Positions 26,773 to 34,864 of a stretch of DNA of 64,000 nucleotides are shown here, one piece after another. This stretch comes from Mycobacterium sp. MS1601. Lineage in GTDB: Bacteria > Actinomycetota > Actinomycetes > Mycobacteriales > Mycobacteriaceae. The position numbers and the translations under genes are program-made. Within the stretch, counting starts at the first letter, position 1, and every line of letters starts with the position of its first letter. The notes under the pieces are model-generated. The model saw only the letters and a program-made list of their open reading frames with translations, was not told where the DNA came from and made no database searches. The DNA lies in the NCBI RefSeq assembly GCF_001984215.1, contig NZ_CP019420.1, forward strand, positions 4,526,001 through 4,590,000, read 5' to 3'.

Positions 26773-28704
26773 ATGGGTAATGATGTCACGGCCATGCCGT
26801 CGGATGCCGATATCAGTGACGGGAGGCCGGTGCTGTCGACCTTGGCCGGTTTCGAGGCCGTCGATCGGACTTTTCCGCAGATGCTGTGCGAACGCGCCAG
26901 ATTCGAGCCGGAAACCGTCGCGTTCCAGAGCTGGTCGGCCGGCGTGGTTCGGCAGACCACCTGGGGCGACTATCTCAACGAAGTTCGCGAGGTGGCACTG
27001 GGCCTGCACCGGCGGGGCATCGCAGCGGGTGACCGTGTGGCGATCCTGTCCGGAACCCGCCGCGAATGGGTGATAGCGGCCCAAGCGATCCTCAGTGTTG
27101 GCGCCATCCCGGTCGGTGTGCACCAGACCAGTTCCCTCTCGGAAGTCCGGCACGTGCTGGAGAACAGCAAGGCCACGGCAATGATCGTCGAAACCACCGA
27201 CGATGCCGAGAAGCTGGCGGCGTTGGCTCCTGAGCTTGCTCATCTGCGGGTGGCCATCGGGCTCGACGTGCGCCCAGCCGCCCTGGCAGGGGAGGGCACG
27301 GTGCAGACGTGGGAGGAACTACGGGCCGGTGGCCGCGAGCAGGCTGCCGCGGAACCGACGCTCTTCGACAACATGGTGAACGCCGGTGACATCGATCAAC
27401 CCGCGGGCCTGTTCTACACCTCCGGCTCAACAGGTGCGCCGAAGGGTGTCACGCACACCCACCGCACCCTCCAGTACTCGGTCCTCGGCTTCGCCATGTC
27501 TTACCCCGACCTCGGACGCACCCGCCACGATCTCGTGGGCTTTCTCGGATTGTCGCATGTCGCACCGGCTCTCATCGCCATCCACGTACCCATCATGACG
27601 CGACTGGTCATCACCCACTGCAGCATCGACGAACGCCTCGACGCCCTCATCGGTGTGCGGCCGACGGCCGTGCTCTGGCCGCCGCGAATGCACGAGAAGC
27701 TCGCCGCTGAGGCGCTGCAGGCACTCTCCGAGTCGGGACGGACGTTCCAGCTGAGTTACCGCGCGGCCATGGGAGTAGCACGTGCGGTCAGTGTTCGGCG
27801 CTGGCAGGGGCGCACGCTACCGTGGTACCTGGCGGCAGCGAACGCGCTGGCCCGCAAGACCGTGTTCACCCCACTGCTGGCCAAGGTGGGCATGGATCGC
27901 ATCCGGGTGACCTGGACCGCATCGGGGAGCATGACCCCGGACGTAGCCGCACTCTGGCACATGTGGGGGCTTGACCTCCGAGAGCTCTTCGGCACCACCG
28001 AAACCTGCGGTTCGGTTCTGGCGCAATGGGATCGGTCGTTTCCCGAACCGGGCACCATCGGCAAGTGCCTCCCGGATCCTCGTTGGGCACTGAGGGTGTC
28101 CGAGCAGGGCGAGCTGCAACTGCGCACCCCCTCGCTGTTCGTGGGGTACTGGGAGAATCCCGAGGCATCCTCGGCGGCCATGTCGGACGGCTGGTACTGC
28201 ACCGGCGATTTGGTCGAGCTGGACCCCGACGGCGAGGTGAAGATCCTCGGCCGGCTCAAGGATGTCTTGAAGACCAGTGGGGGCAAGATGGTCAACCCAC
28301 AGCCGATCGAGGTGCGACTCAAAGCCAGCCCGCTCGTCGACGAGGCCGTGGTGGTTGGCGACGGACGAAAATACCTCTCGGTACTGCTGGGTCTGAGCTC
28401 AGACGCCGCCCAGCTTTCGGCCGGGGACCGCGACGCCGCGCTGACCGCGTGGCTCGATGAAGTGAACGCCGAGTTCTCACGGCCCTATCAGCTGAAGAAG
28501 TATCGTGTTCTGCCGCGCGAGCTGTCGGTCACCGCCGGCGAGCTCACCGCCAAGGGCACCATACGGCGGGCGGCCATCCTCGAAGCGTTCCGCGAGCTCA
28601 TCGACGAGATGTACGACGCGGGGGAGCTTGAAGCGATTGCTCGCGAGGCGCGCTACGCCGCCAAGCCGAACCGGAGGCGAAGTCGCCTCGGTGGTGCGGA
28701 TTGA
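26773..28704 (+). CDS. FadD-type long-chain acyl-CoA synthetase, 643 aa
   Basis: AMP-binding enzyme with LFYTSGSTGAPKG, FGTTETCG, GWYCTGDL and the C-terminal lysine segment TAKGTIRRAAI. The length and the segment LKDVLKTSGGKMVNPQPIE place it with long-chain (FadD15/FACL-like) ligases rather than the shorter AlkK type at 20.1-21.7 kb. A gagga site precedes the ATG. It is divergent from the TetR gene and its promoter carries the shared operator, so it probably activates the starting acid of the pathway encoded by the leftward operon at 28.7-34.6 kb. Confidence 0.88.
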   Translation: MGNDVTAMPSDADISDGRPVLSTLAGFEAVDRTFPQMLCERARFEPETVAFQSWSAGVVRQTTWGDYLNEVREVALGLHRRGIAAGDRVAILSGTRREWVIAAQAILSVGAIPVGVHQTSSLSEVRHVLENSKATAMIVETTDDAEKLAALAPELAHLRVAIGLDVRPAALAGEGTVQTWEELRAGGREQAAAEPTLFDNMVNAGDIDQPAGLFYTSGSTGAPKGVTHTHRTLQYSVLGFAMSYPDLGRTRHDLVGFLGLSHVAPALIAIHVPIMTRLVITHCSIDERLDALIGVRPTAVLWPPRMHEKLAAEALQALSESGRTFQLSYRAAMGVARAVSVRRWQGRTLPWYLAAANALARKTVFTPLLAKVGMDRIRVTWTASGSMTPDVAALWHMWGLDLRELFGTTETCGSVLAQWDRSFPEPGTIGKCLPDPRWALRVSEQGELQLRTPSLFVGYWENPEASSAAMSDGWYCTGDLVELDPDGEVKILGRLKDVLKTSGGKMVNPQPIEVRLKASPLVDEAVVVGDGRKYLSVLLGLSSDAAQLSAGDRDAALTAWLDEVNAEFSRPYQLKKYRVLPRELSVTAGELTAKGTIRRAAILEAFRELIDEMYDAGELEAIAREARYAAKPNRRRSRLGGAD

Positions 28705-28763
28705 GCTGCCGGCCGGGCTGCGGGGGAGTCAGCCCGGCCCTCGTGGGGCCAGCGATCGGATGG

Positions 28764-30227
28764 CTACCGGAAAACACCGTAGGTGGTGGGAGCTTCGTCC
28801 AGGATTCGACTGTCCACCAGTGGGTTCAGCATTCCCAGTGAACCTCGCTTGAGATCGTTCAGGCATGTCACGACGTCCAGAAAACGCTGCTGCTCGCGCC
28901 TGTCGATGACCCCCTCGGCGAGTTCGGTGAACTTCGCCACGTAGTCCTTGCGTTCGAATGGATGCACACCCGCCGGGTGTGCATCCGCTACTGCGAGCTC
29001 ATCAACGATCACCTCGCCACTGGCCATGGTGACTTCGGCCCGGACGCCGAAGGGCGTTTTCACGGAATCGGTCGACGGCAGGTCGGCCGTGGCGATCTTT
29101 TGCCACAGCTCGACGGTGTCGGGGCGCTGGGCACGCTCTGCCGCGTACGACCGCTCGTGATGCCAGACGCCGTCCTGCAGCGCGACGGCGAACAAGTACA
29201 CCACCGATTGGCTCAACGCATTTCGTGATACATCGGGCTCGAACTTGTGTGGATCAGCCGAGCCGGTGCCGACCACGAGATGAGCGTGATGACCGATGCG
29301 CAGCACAATGGACTCGATGTCGCCGAGGCGGCTGATCCGATCCCGCATCCGAAGAGCCAGATCGATCGGAGCCTGCCCGAGGTAGCCGGCGGAATGCTGG
29401 CGCGGGTAACTATCCAAGATGGCCCGCTTGGGTTCTCCCATCGCCGGCAGGGACACGTGCTCCGCAGGCCACAATGTGGAGTCGAGCTCGTCTTGGGCAT
29501 CGTCTGCAGACAGGGTTGACGAGCCACCACGCATCGCGCGGTCGACGGCTTCGATCGCCAGTTTGCCGGTGTGGGCGGGTGTGTGACGGTGCCAGCCGGA
29601 CCGGGATCGGCCGGGCAGCGCAGTCAGATGCGCGGCGTGGCCGATGGCGGCACGGATTGTCGGCGCGGGTAACCGCAGCAGGGTGCCCAGACCTGCAGCC
29701 ACGGAGACACCCAGGTGTGCGTCGTGATCGAAAGTGCTGTGACGCTGTGACAATCCCCTGGCCAGGCTGATGTGCACTTCGTACGCGGTGGCGATACCGC
29801 GAATCACATCCGTGCCACGAAGTCCGGTGTGCTGGGCCACGGCCACAAGGGCGGGGATGGTGCCACTGGGATGTGCGTGGTGGCCGGCCAGGAAGGCGTC
29901 GTGAAACTCGAGATCGTGAGCGGCCACACCGTTGGCGAAGGCCGCCCACTCGGGCGAGAAGGTTCCGTCGATGCCGAAAATCGCTGCCCCCGGGGTGTTC
30001 CGGTGTGCGCGGGCCTGAGCGCGCGCGACCCCCACAAGGCGCCGGCCCACGGAGACGGCCGACACCGCGGCGTTGTCGATGAGGCGGTTGATCACCATGG
30101 CCTGGGTTTCGGCCGGAACCGCGACGGGGTCGGCGGCCACTTCGGCGATCCTCCAGCCCAGGTCGAGCTGGGTCACGTCGGCGGCGTCGGTGCGAGCGCG
30201 CACGCTCCGGTCACTTGTGGTGGTCAT
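28764..30227 (-). CDS. MmgE/PrpD-family protein (2-methylcitrate dehydratase-like), 487 aa
   Basis: Family features include the N-terminal helical region, HDLEFHDAFLAGHHAHPSGT and LRGTDVIRGIATAYEVH, and the C-terminal lid domain. Members dehydrate or isomerise hydroxy-tricarboxylates or related acids (2-methylcitrate, cis-aconitate, iminodisuccinate). With no methylcitrate synthase or lyase nearby, a methylcitrate role is doubtful, and a hydratase or epimerase step on a pathway intermediate is more likely. Its start lies 17 bases inside the flavin reductase gene. Last gene of the leftward operon. Confidence 0.85.
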   Translation of the reverse strand: MTTTSDRSVRARTDAADVTQLDLGWRIAEVAADPVAVPAETQAMVINRLIDNAAVSAVSVGRRLVGVARAQARAHRNTPGAAIFGIDGTFSPEWAAFANGVAAHDLEFHDAFLAGHHAHPSGTIPALVAVAQHTGLRGTDVIRGIATAYEVHISLARGLSQRHSTFDHDAHLGVSVAAGLGTLLRLPAPTIRAAIGHAAHLTALPGRSRSGWHRHTPAHTGKLAIEAVDRAMRGGSSTLSADDAQDELDSTLWPAEHVSLPAMGEPKRAILDSYPRQHSAGYLGQAPIDLALRMRDRISRLGDIESIVLRIGHHAHLVVGTGSADPHKFEPDVSRNALSQSVVYLFAVALQDGVWHHERSYAAERAQRPDTVELWQKIATADLPSTDSVKTPFGVRAEVTMASGEVIVDELAVADAHPAGVHPFERKDYVAKFTELAEGVIDRREQQRFLDVVTCLNDLKRGSLGMLNPLVDSRILDEAPTTYGVFR

Positions 30228-30735
30228 CAGCGAGCATGGTTCGGAATCGGCTGTCGTGGAAGATCAGTGGCGAGACAGTGGCGTCATCGGCAGCGCTGAT
30301 CACTTCCAGTAGCACTACCTCGTGATCACCTGCTGTGATCGATGAGCTGATCCGGCAGTCGAGCCAGGCCGCCGCATCCGCGAGGAACACTCCCGAGGAC
30401 TCGCTGGCAAACCAGGTGAGCCCGGCGAAACGATCACCGGTCTTTGCCGCCAGCTGTCGCGACAACTCGGCATGTCCTTCGGCGAGCACGGAGATTCCGA
30501 CATGACCCCCTCGGGACAGTTGCGGCCATGTTGTCGAGGTGTGTTGCACGCAGATCGACACCAGGGCTGGTTCCATCGAGACAGGGGTGAATGACGTGGC
30601 GACGATGCCCACTGGTTGTCCGTCGCGCAGCGCACAGATCGCGGCCACGCCTGTCGGGTAGCGACCGTAGAGCCTGCGCAGTCGTGACATGTCGTGGCTG
30701 AGGTCACCGGAACTGATCCGGTTGAGGGTGTTCAT
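30211..30735 (-). CDS. Flavin reductase (HpaC/RutF-like), 174 aa
   Basis: The flavin-reductase-domain signature is clear: GRYPTGVAAICALRDGQPVG, then ATSFTPVSMEPALVSICV with STTWPQL, as in the small NAD(P)H:FMN reductases of two-component monooxygenases. These supply reduced FMN to a partner oxygenase. The partner would be the luciferase-like protein encoded four genes upstream in the same operon. The stop overlaps the PrpD-family gene by 17 bases, which suggests translational coupling. Confidence 0.88.
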   Translation of the reverse strand: MNTLNRISSGDLSHDMSRLRRLYGRYPTGVAAICALRDGQPVGIVATSFTPVSMEPALVSICVQHTSTTWPQLSRGGHVGISVLAEGHAELSRQLAAKTGDRFAGLTWFASESSGVFLADAAAWLDCRISSSITAGDHEVVLLEVISAADDATVSPLIFHDSRFRTMLADDHHK

Positions 30736-30798
30736 CTGGCTTGCTCCTGAGAATGAACGCAGGGTGGTTGGGTTTGTTGAGGTAACTCCGCGACAACG

Positions 30799-31581
30799 CT
30801 ATGGGTGTCGGCTCCGGACGTAATCGACGATCAGATCGGTGACCAACTCGAGGCAGGTAGTGCCGATCGCGGTATTGGCTCCATGAGGGTCGCCGAGAAT
30901 TCCGTTGGGGGACAGTGCTTTGAGACCTTCGTCGAACACGCGCGCCAGGAATGCATCGTCGGTGTCGACGGAGAGCCCGGAGGCCAGCCGGTCCGGCCGC
31001 ACCCGGTCGGGATGCAGCACGAGCATGACCGACGTCTCTGCAATGTCCGCGTGGCCACCGACGTGGTCGCGCAGTCCAGACGCCCCTGCGGCGTCGCGCC
31101 ACGCGTCGAGGATCGCTTCACTACTGGGAAAGACGATCACCGACAGCGGTGCCAATATGGTGCTCAGGCGGTCCTCGAACTCACGCATCACGGAGTAGTT
31201 GCCGATGTGACCGGAGAACAGGACGAGTGTGTCGAAGCCCGAATCCACCAGGTGGGCACCGTAGTCCTCGCACAGTGCTTCCAGGGTCGAGGGTCGTAAT
31301 GACAGTGTGCCCGCGAAGCCGAGATGGTGAGGGGAGTATCCGACTCGGATCGTCGGTAGAACCAGAGCATCCCCGAGTGCGTGGGCGATGCGGACGGCCA
31401 GTGCGTCGGCATGATCGGCGTCCATCGACAGGGGCAGATGGGGGCCGTGTTGTTCGACGGCGCCCAGCGGCAGGATCGCGGTGCGGGAACCACCGGCGAC
31501 GGCCGCCGCCACCTCGTCGCTGGTCATCCGCTCGATCCGGACCTCACCGGCTGAGGCGCCCGCCGTACCTGCCTCACTCAC
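30799..31581 (-). CDS. Creatininase-family amidohydrolase, 260 aa
   Basis: The metal-binding motifs of the creatininase family are present in order: LPLGAVEQHGPHLPL (Glu and His ligands), DADHADA (Asp/His), LFSGHIGN and GGHADIAETS (His, Asp, Glu). Family members hydrolyse cyclic or linear amides with two metal ions. The start is set at the GTG at 31581; an in-frame TTG at 31650 would add 23 residues without similarity. Context with a two-component oxygenase and crotonases points to cleavage of an amide or lactam in a catabolic route. The mycofactocin homologue MftE is unlikely, since no other mft gene is near. Confidence 0.83.
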   Translation of the reverse strand: MSEAGTAGASAGEVRIERMTSDEVAAAVAGGSRTAILPLGAVEQHGPHLPLSMDADHADALAVRIAHALGDALVLPTIRVGYSPHHLGFAGTLSLRPSTLEALCEDYGAHLVDSGFDTLVLFSGHIGNYSVMREFEDRLSTILAPLSVIVFPSSEAILDAWRDAAGASGLRDHVGGHADIAETSVMLVLHPDRVRPDRLASGLSVDTDDAFLARVFDEGLKALSPNGILGDPHGANTAIGTTCLELVTDLIVDYVRSRHP

Positions 31582-31717
31582 GGTGGTACCGGGGCAGACG
31601 AGCTTGGCTCGAGACCTGATTCTGTTCGCGACTTTCGTACATCTGATCAACGACTGTCATCGCCACCGTCGTCTGCTTTCGTCCTCAGCGTTATTGATGT
31701 TGCCGGCCATCTGCCGG

Positions 31718-32509
31718 TCAGTGGCCACCCGAGACCCTTTCCCGTTTCCAGCCGGCCCGCAGCGCGGCGGCGACGGGATCTTCGAAGTAGTCCTGCGCGG
31801 CGCTGATGGTGGTGGCCAGTGACCGCTCGTCTCGGCCGCTGTCGGAATCGTTGACGCTTCGTTTCAGTGCCCGGTAGAGCACGGGCGCCTTGGCGCCTGC
31901 GGATCGGGCGGTCTCGATGGCGGACTCGAGCAAGGAGGTGGGGTTCTCGAGTCGTTCCACCAACCCGATGCCGACGGCTTTCTCGGCGGAGAAGAGGTCG
32001 CCGGACAACACCATGGATCGCACGGCGGGTGCGCCGAGCAGGCGCACCGCACGTTGTAGTCCCTTGTCCGCGGGCAGCAGACCGTGGTTGATCTCCGGGA
32101 ATCCGAATGTGGCGTGCGGGGTCGCCAAGACCGTGTCGGCGAACAGCGCCAGTTCGAGTCCGCCACCGACACAGTGCCCGTTCACCGCGGCGATCAACGG
32201 CCGGGGGAAACGATCCAGAGCCACCAGCAGTGCGTGGAAGTCACGCATCCGTCCCTCGATCTCGGCGGTGCCCGTGCCCTCGAGCTCCTTGATGTCGCCA
32301 CCGGCGGTGAAGAAGCGGGCTCCTGCACCGGTGAGAACCACCGGTGCAGGAGCATCATGGGCTGCCAGTTCGGTGAAGAACCTGCACAGACCGACGATCA
32401 GGCCGCGGTTGAGTGCATTCGCCGGCGGCCGGTCCATCGTGAGGACGAGGACGCCGTCCCGGTCGACCCAATTCGCCCCGGGGACCTCCGACAGAGACAC
32501 CTCGGTCAT
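31718..32509 (-). CDS. Enoyl-CoA hydratase/isomerase (crotonase) family enzyme, 263 aa
   Basis: Crotonase fold with the oxyanion-hole segment AGARFFTAGGDIKEL and both catalytic glutamates kept: E119 in GGGLELALFAD and E139 in FGFPEINHGLLPADKG. A true hydratase or isomerase reaction on an enoyl-CoA is therefore plausible. The ATG at 32509 overlaps the stop of the preceding crotonase gene by four bases (ATGA), so the two are made together. Confidence 0.88.
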   Translation of the reverse strand: MTEVSLSEVPGANWVDRDGVLVLTMDRPPANALNRGLIVGLCRFFTELAAHDAPAPVVLTGAGARFFTAGGDIKELEGTGTAEIEGRMRDFHALLVALDRFPRPLIAAVNGHCVGGGLELALFADTVLATPHATFGFPEINHGLLPADKGLQRAVRLLGAPAVRSMVLSGDLFSAEKAVGIGLVERLENPTSLLESAIETARSAGAKAPVLYRALKRSVNDSDSGRDERSLATTISAAQDYFEDPVAAALRAGWKRERVSGGH

Positions 32510-33363
32510 GGTTGGCCGGCGGGTTCCGGGGCCGGCGCCGAAAGGTGGCCGTGAGCCGACGGGAAGCGGGTCGGGCGCTTCTCCCGGAACGCCTGGCGCG
32601 CCTCGAGATAGTCTGCGCCGGCGAAATTCAGCGTCTCCAGCGCGGCCGAGAGTTCCTGCTGGGGAAGATTGTTGGTGAGCCACCCGGTGTTCAGCGACCG
32701 TTTGGTCCACTGGATCGCCCGCTGCGAGCCCATCGCCAGATCGTCGGCGATCGACAACGCGCGCTCGAGCACCTTCTCCCTGGGCTCCACGAGGCTCACC
32801 AGCCCGATGCGTTCGGCTTCGATCCCGGTCAACCGAGCCGAGGTGAGCTGGTAGTACTTGGCTTTGGCCATGCCGACCAGCAGCGGCCAGATCAACGACG
32901 AGTGGTCGCCGGCAACCACACCGACGCGGGTGTGCCCGTCCATGAGCACCGCGTCCTCGGCGGCGATGCTGATGTCGGCCAGCAGGCCCAGTGACAGACC
33001 CCACCCGACTGCGGGGCCGTTGATCGCCGAGATCAGTGGTTTGTCCATGCTCAGCGTGGCCATGATGCGCCGGCGTTCGGTCTCCATGAGGACAATGGCG
33101 TCCTCGAGTGACGGATCGGGTTGAGCGACATCCATACCCGTGCAGAAACCGCGGCCGGCGCCGGTGACCACCACGACGCGGGTCTGCGGGTCGCGGTCGG
33201 CGTCGATCAGCAGGTCGCCCATCTGCTCGAACATCGGCATGGTGAGTGCGTTGAGGTGCTCGGGCCGGTTGAGGGTGATCAGCAGGACCCCGTTGGGTTT
33301 GCGTTCGATCAGGAACTCCCGGGGATACCGCGCGAAGACGTCGTCGCCGTTGCGGGCGCTCAC
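32506..33363 (-). CDS. Crotonase-family enzyme lacking both hydratase glutamates, 285 aa
   Basis: Crotonase fold is clear from LITLNRPEHLNALT, GAGRGFCTGMDVAQ and DKPLISAINGPAVGWGLSLG. The two catalytic Glu positions are replaced (Ser124 in GLSLGLLAD and His144 in DGHTRVGVVAGD), with Asp153 nearby, so simple enoyl-CoA hydration is unlikely; C-C bond hydrolysis, decarboxylation or isomerisation are options known in the superfamily. The GTG at 33363 overlaps by four bases the stop that the luciferase-like gene would have without its frame break. Confidence 0.85.
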   Translation of the reverse strand: MSARNGDDVFARYPREFLIERKPNGVLLITLNRPEHLNALTMPMFEQMGDLLIDADRDPQTRVVVVTGAGRGFCTGMDVAQPDPSLEDAIVLMETERRRIMATLSMDKPLISAINGPAVGWGLSLGLLADISIAAEDAVLMDGHTRVGVVAGDHSSLIWPLLVGMAKAKYYQLTSARLTGIEAERIGLVSLVEPREKVLERALSIADDLAMGSQRAIQWTKRSLNTGWLTNNLPQQELSAALETLNFAGADYLEARQAFREKRPTRFPSAHGHLSAPAPEPAGQP

Positions 33364-33409
33364 CGGCCCTCACCCGCTCCGACACCGCTGATGGCCGGCT
33401 GCTTCTGGT

Positions 33410-34558
33410 TCATGTTCTCCTCGAATGCCTCTCGTTCGGCGTAATGGGCGGGGCGCGCGGCGCGGATGTCGGCCAGGATGGCCTCGGGGTACGCGCTATG
33501 CCGCGCGGGTTCTTGAACTTGGGGATCACGTACTTGCCGAAGAGTTCGATCGACTTCATCAGCTCCTTGTGCGGCAGACCGTCGATTCGCATCACCAGGG
33601 AGTCGACGCCGAGATCGGCGAATCGCTGAACCTGGGCGATGCAGTCATCCGGGTCGCCGACGATGAACCCGGACGACTCCTCGAACATGTACTGCTCGTC
33701 GCTGAAGTCGAGATGCTTCACCGCGCCCATGTACTGGTAATCGCTGGACAGCTTCGACAGTCGCTCGTAGGCGTCGGTGGACAACCCGACCGTCTCTTTG
33801 AGGCCGCGCGCCCAGCTGCGGGCTTCCTCTCGGGTTTCTGCGCAGTGCATGCCTCCGCCGATCGCCACCAGACGTTCGGCTTGGAGTGGATAGGTGTGCG
33901 TCGCCGAAGCCAGCGCCTCGTCGTAGATACGGATCATGTTCTCGACGAAATCGAAGCCCAAGTAGAAGCCACCCACGATCGCACCGACGCCGAGTTCGGC
34001 TGCAGCCCTGACGGATTCGGGACTGCCCGTCGCCATGTGGATGGGTGGATAGGGCGTCTGGATGCTTCTGGGCACAAGGCTGCGGGGCGGGATCTTGTAG
34101 TGTTCGCCGACGAAGGAAAACACCTCGTTGTGCAGCGCTCGGCGGATCACTTCGATGCCTTCGAGCTGCTGCGACTTGTTCTCGGCGGGCGAGACCTCGA
34201 ACGCGCGCAGGGAGAGCGTTGTGTTTCCGCGCCCCACTCCCAGCTCGACACGACCATGAGACAGCAGGTCCTCGGTGGCGAGCCGCTCGGCGACACGAAT
34301 GGCGTGGTTGATCCGCGTGGGAAGCAGGGTCACCAGGTGCACGAACCGGATCCGGCTGGTCAGCGCCATCAGATACGGATACAGAACCTCGGGTGCCGAG
34401 GTGGTGGCGGTGCCGATGGCCAGGTGCTGTTCGGAGGTGCCGAATGCGTCGAAGCCCACCTCCTCTGCCAGCAGTACTTCGTCGATCAATTCGCGGTAAC
34501 GGTGCTCGTACGAAGCCCCAGGCGCTGTCTCGCCCTCACTCATGAATATGAATCGCAT
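33410..34558 (-). CDS. Luciferase-like flavin-dependent monooxygenase, with a late frame break
   Basis: Bacterial-luciferase-like TIM barrel: GFDAFGTSEQHL, RIRFVHLVTLLP, GRVELGVGRGNT and PPIHMATGSPES. With a flavin reductase in the same operon it is most likely the FMNH2-dependent oxygenase of a two-component pair, though F420 use cannot be excluded. The start is ATG at 34558 with a ggagagg site. Near 33497 the frame shifts: one more base after GGC AT would give an alternative C-terminus (SAYPEAILADIRAARP...) running to a TGA at 33360 that overlaps the next gene as GTGA. As read, the last 25 residues are out of frame; the barrel itself is intact. Confidence 0.83.
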   Translation of the reverse strand: MRFIFMSEGETAPGASYEHRYRELIDEVLLAEEVGFDAFGTSEQHLAIGTATTSAPEVLYPYLMALTSRIRFVHLVTLLPTRINHAIRVAERLATEDLLSHGRVELGVGRGNTTLSLRAFEVSPAENKSQQLEGIEVIRRALHNEVFSFVGEHYKIPPRSLVPRSIQTPYPPIHMATGSPESVRAAAELGVGAIVGGFYLGFDFVENMIRIYDEALASATHTYPLQAERLVAIGGGMHCAETREEARSWARGLKETVGLSTDAYERLSKLSSDYQYMGAVKHLDFSDEQYMFEESSGFIVGDPDDCIAQVQRFADLGVDSLVMRIDGLPHKELMKSIELFGKYVIPKFKNPRGIARTPRPSWPTSAPRAPPITPNERHSRRT

Positions 34559-34581
34559 GGTCTTTGACCTCTCCTCACGGT

Positions 34582-34623
34582 GTGAATGCTCATTAACGTA
34601 TGTCTGCCCAGACGAGCTGTCAA
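34582..34623 (-). promoter_or_regulatory. Promoter with overlapping dyad operator (site B)
   Basis: On the minus strand: -35 TTGACA (34623-34618), 17-base spacer, -10 TACGTT (34600-34595), and the dyad GTTAATGAGCATTCAC (34597-34582), whose arms match at 6 of 7 positions. It drives the luciferase-like gene, 24 bases downstream of the dyad, and probably the five genes after it. Confidence 0.88.
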
Positions 34624-34864
34624 GGCGAGTCCGGAGACGTGACATAAAGGGCACTTGAAGGGTATGAACTAGCTCGTGAAACGGATGTGCGCCGAGTTGT
34701 CTCGGCCTCGGCAATAGTTAATGAAATAGCGATATTATTACCTTCCGCGAAGCGGATTCGAGAGCAGCAGGCGGCACCCCCATCGCAGTCGACACCGGGC
34801 TTGACCGTCATCTGACATGGAGCGTCGGCCCTGGGCGTGATCCAGGGCCGACGCAGCGGAGCTG
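34624..34864. other. Short gene-free stretch with an AT-rich patch
   Basis: Lies between the end of the MFS gene and promoter B. It contains an unusually AT-rich patch at about 34715-34742, including a GTTAATG sequence (34717-34723) equal to one operator half-site, but no second arm at the right distance. Confidence 0.45.

Noticed and set aside
28764..30227. PrpD-family gene as part of a methylcitrate cycle
   Set aside because: No methylcitrate synthase (PrpC) or methylisocitrate lyase (PrpB) is present, and the gene is at the end of an oxygenase operon.
30799..31581. Creatininase-family gene as mycofactocin MftE
   Set aside because: No mftA peptide, mftC radical SAM, or other mycofactocin gene is present, and the neighbours are catabolic enzymes in a separate regulon.
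31718..33385. A single 555-codon protein joining the two crotonases
   Set aside because: Only the last 263 codons read as a crotonase; the rest is the shadow of the upstream crotonase gene in another frame. The two genes have their own starts and overlap by four bases.
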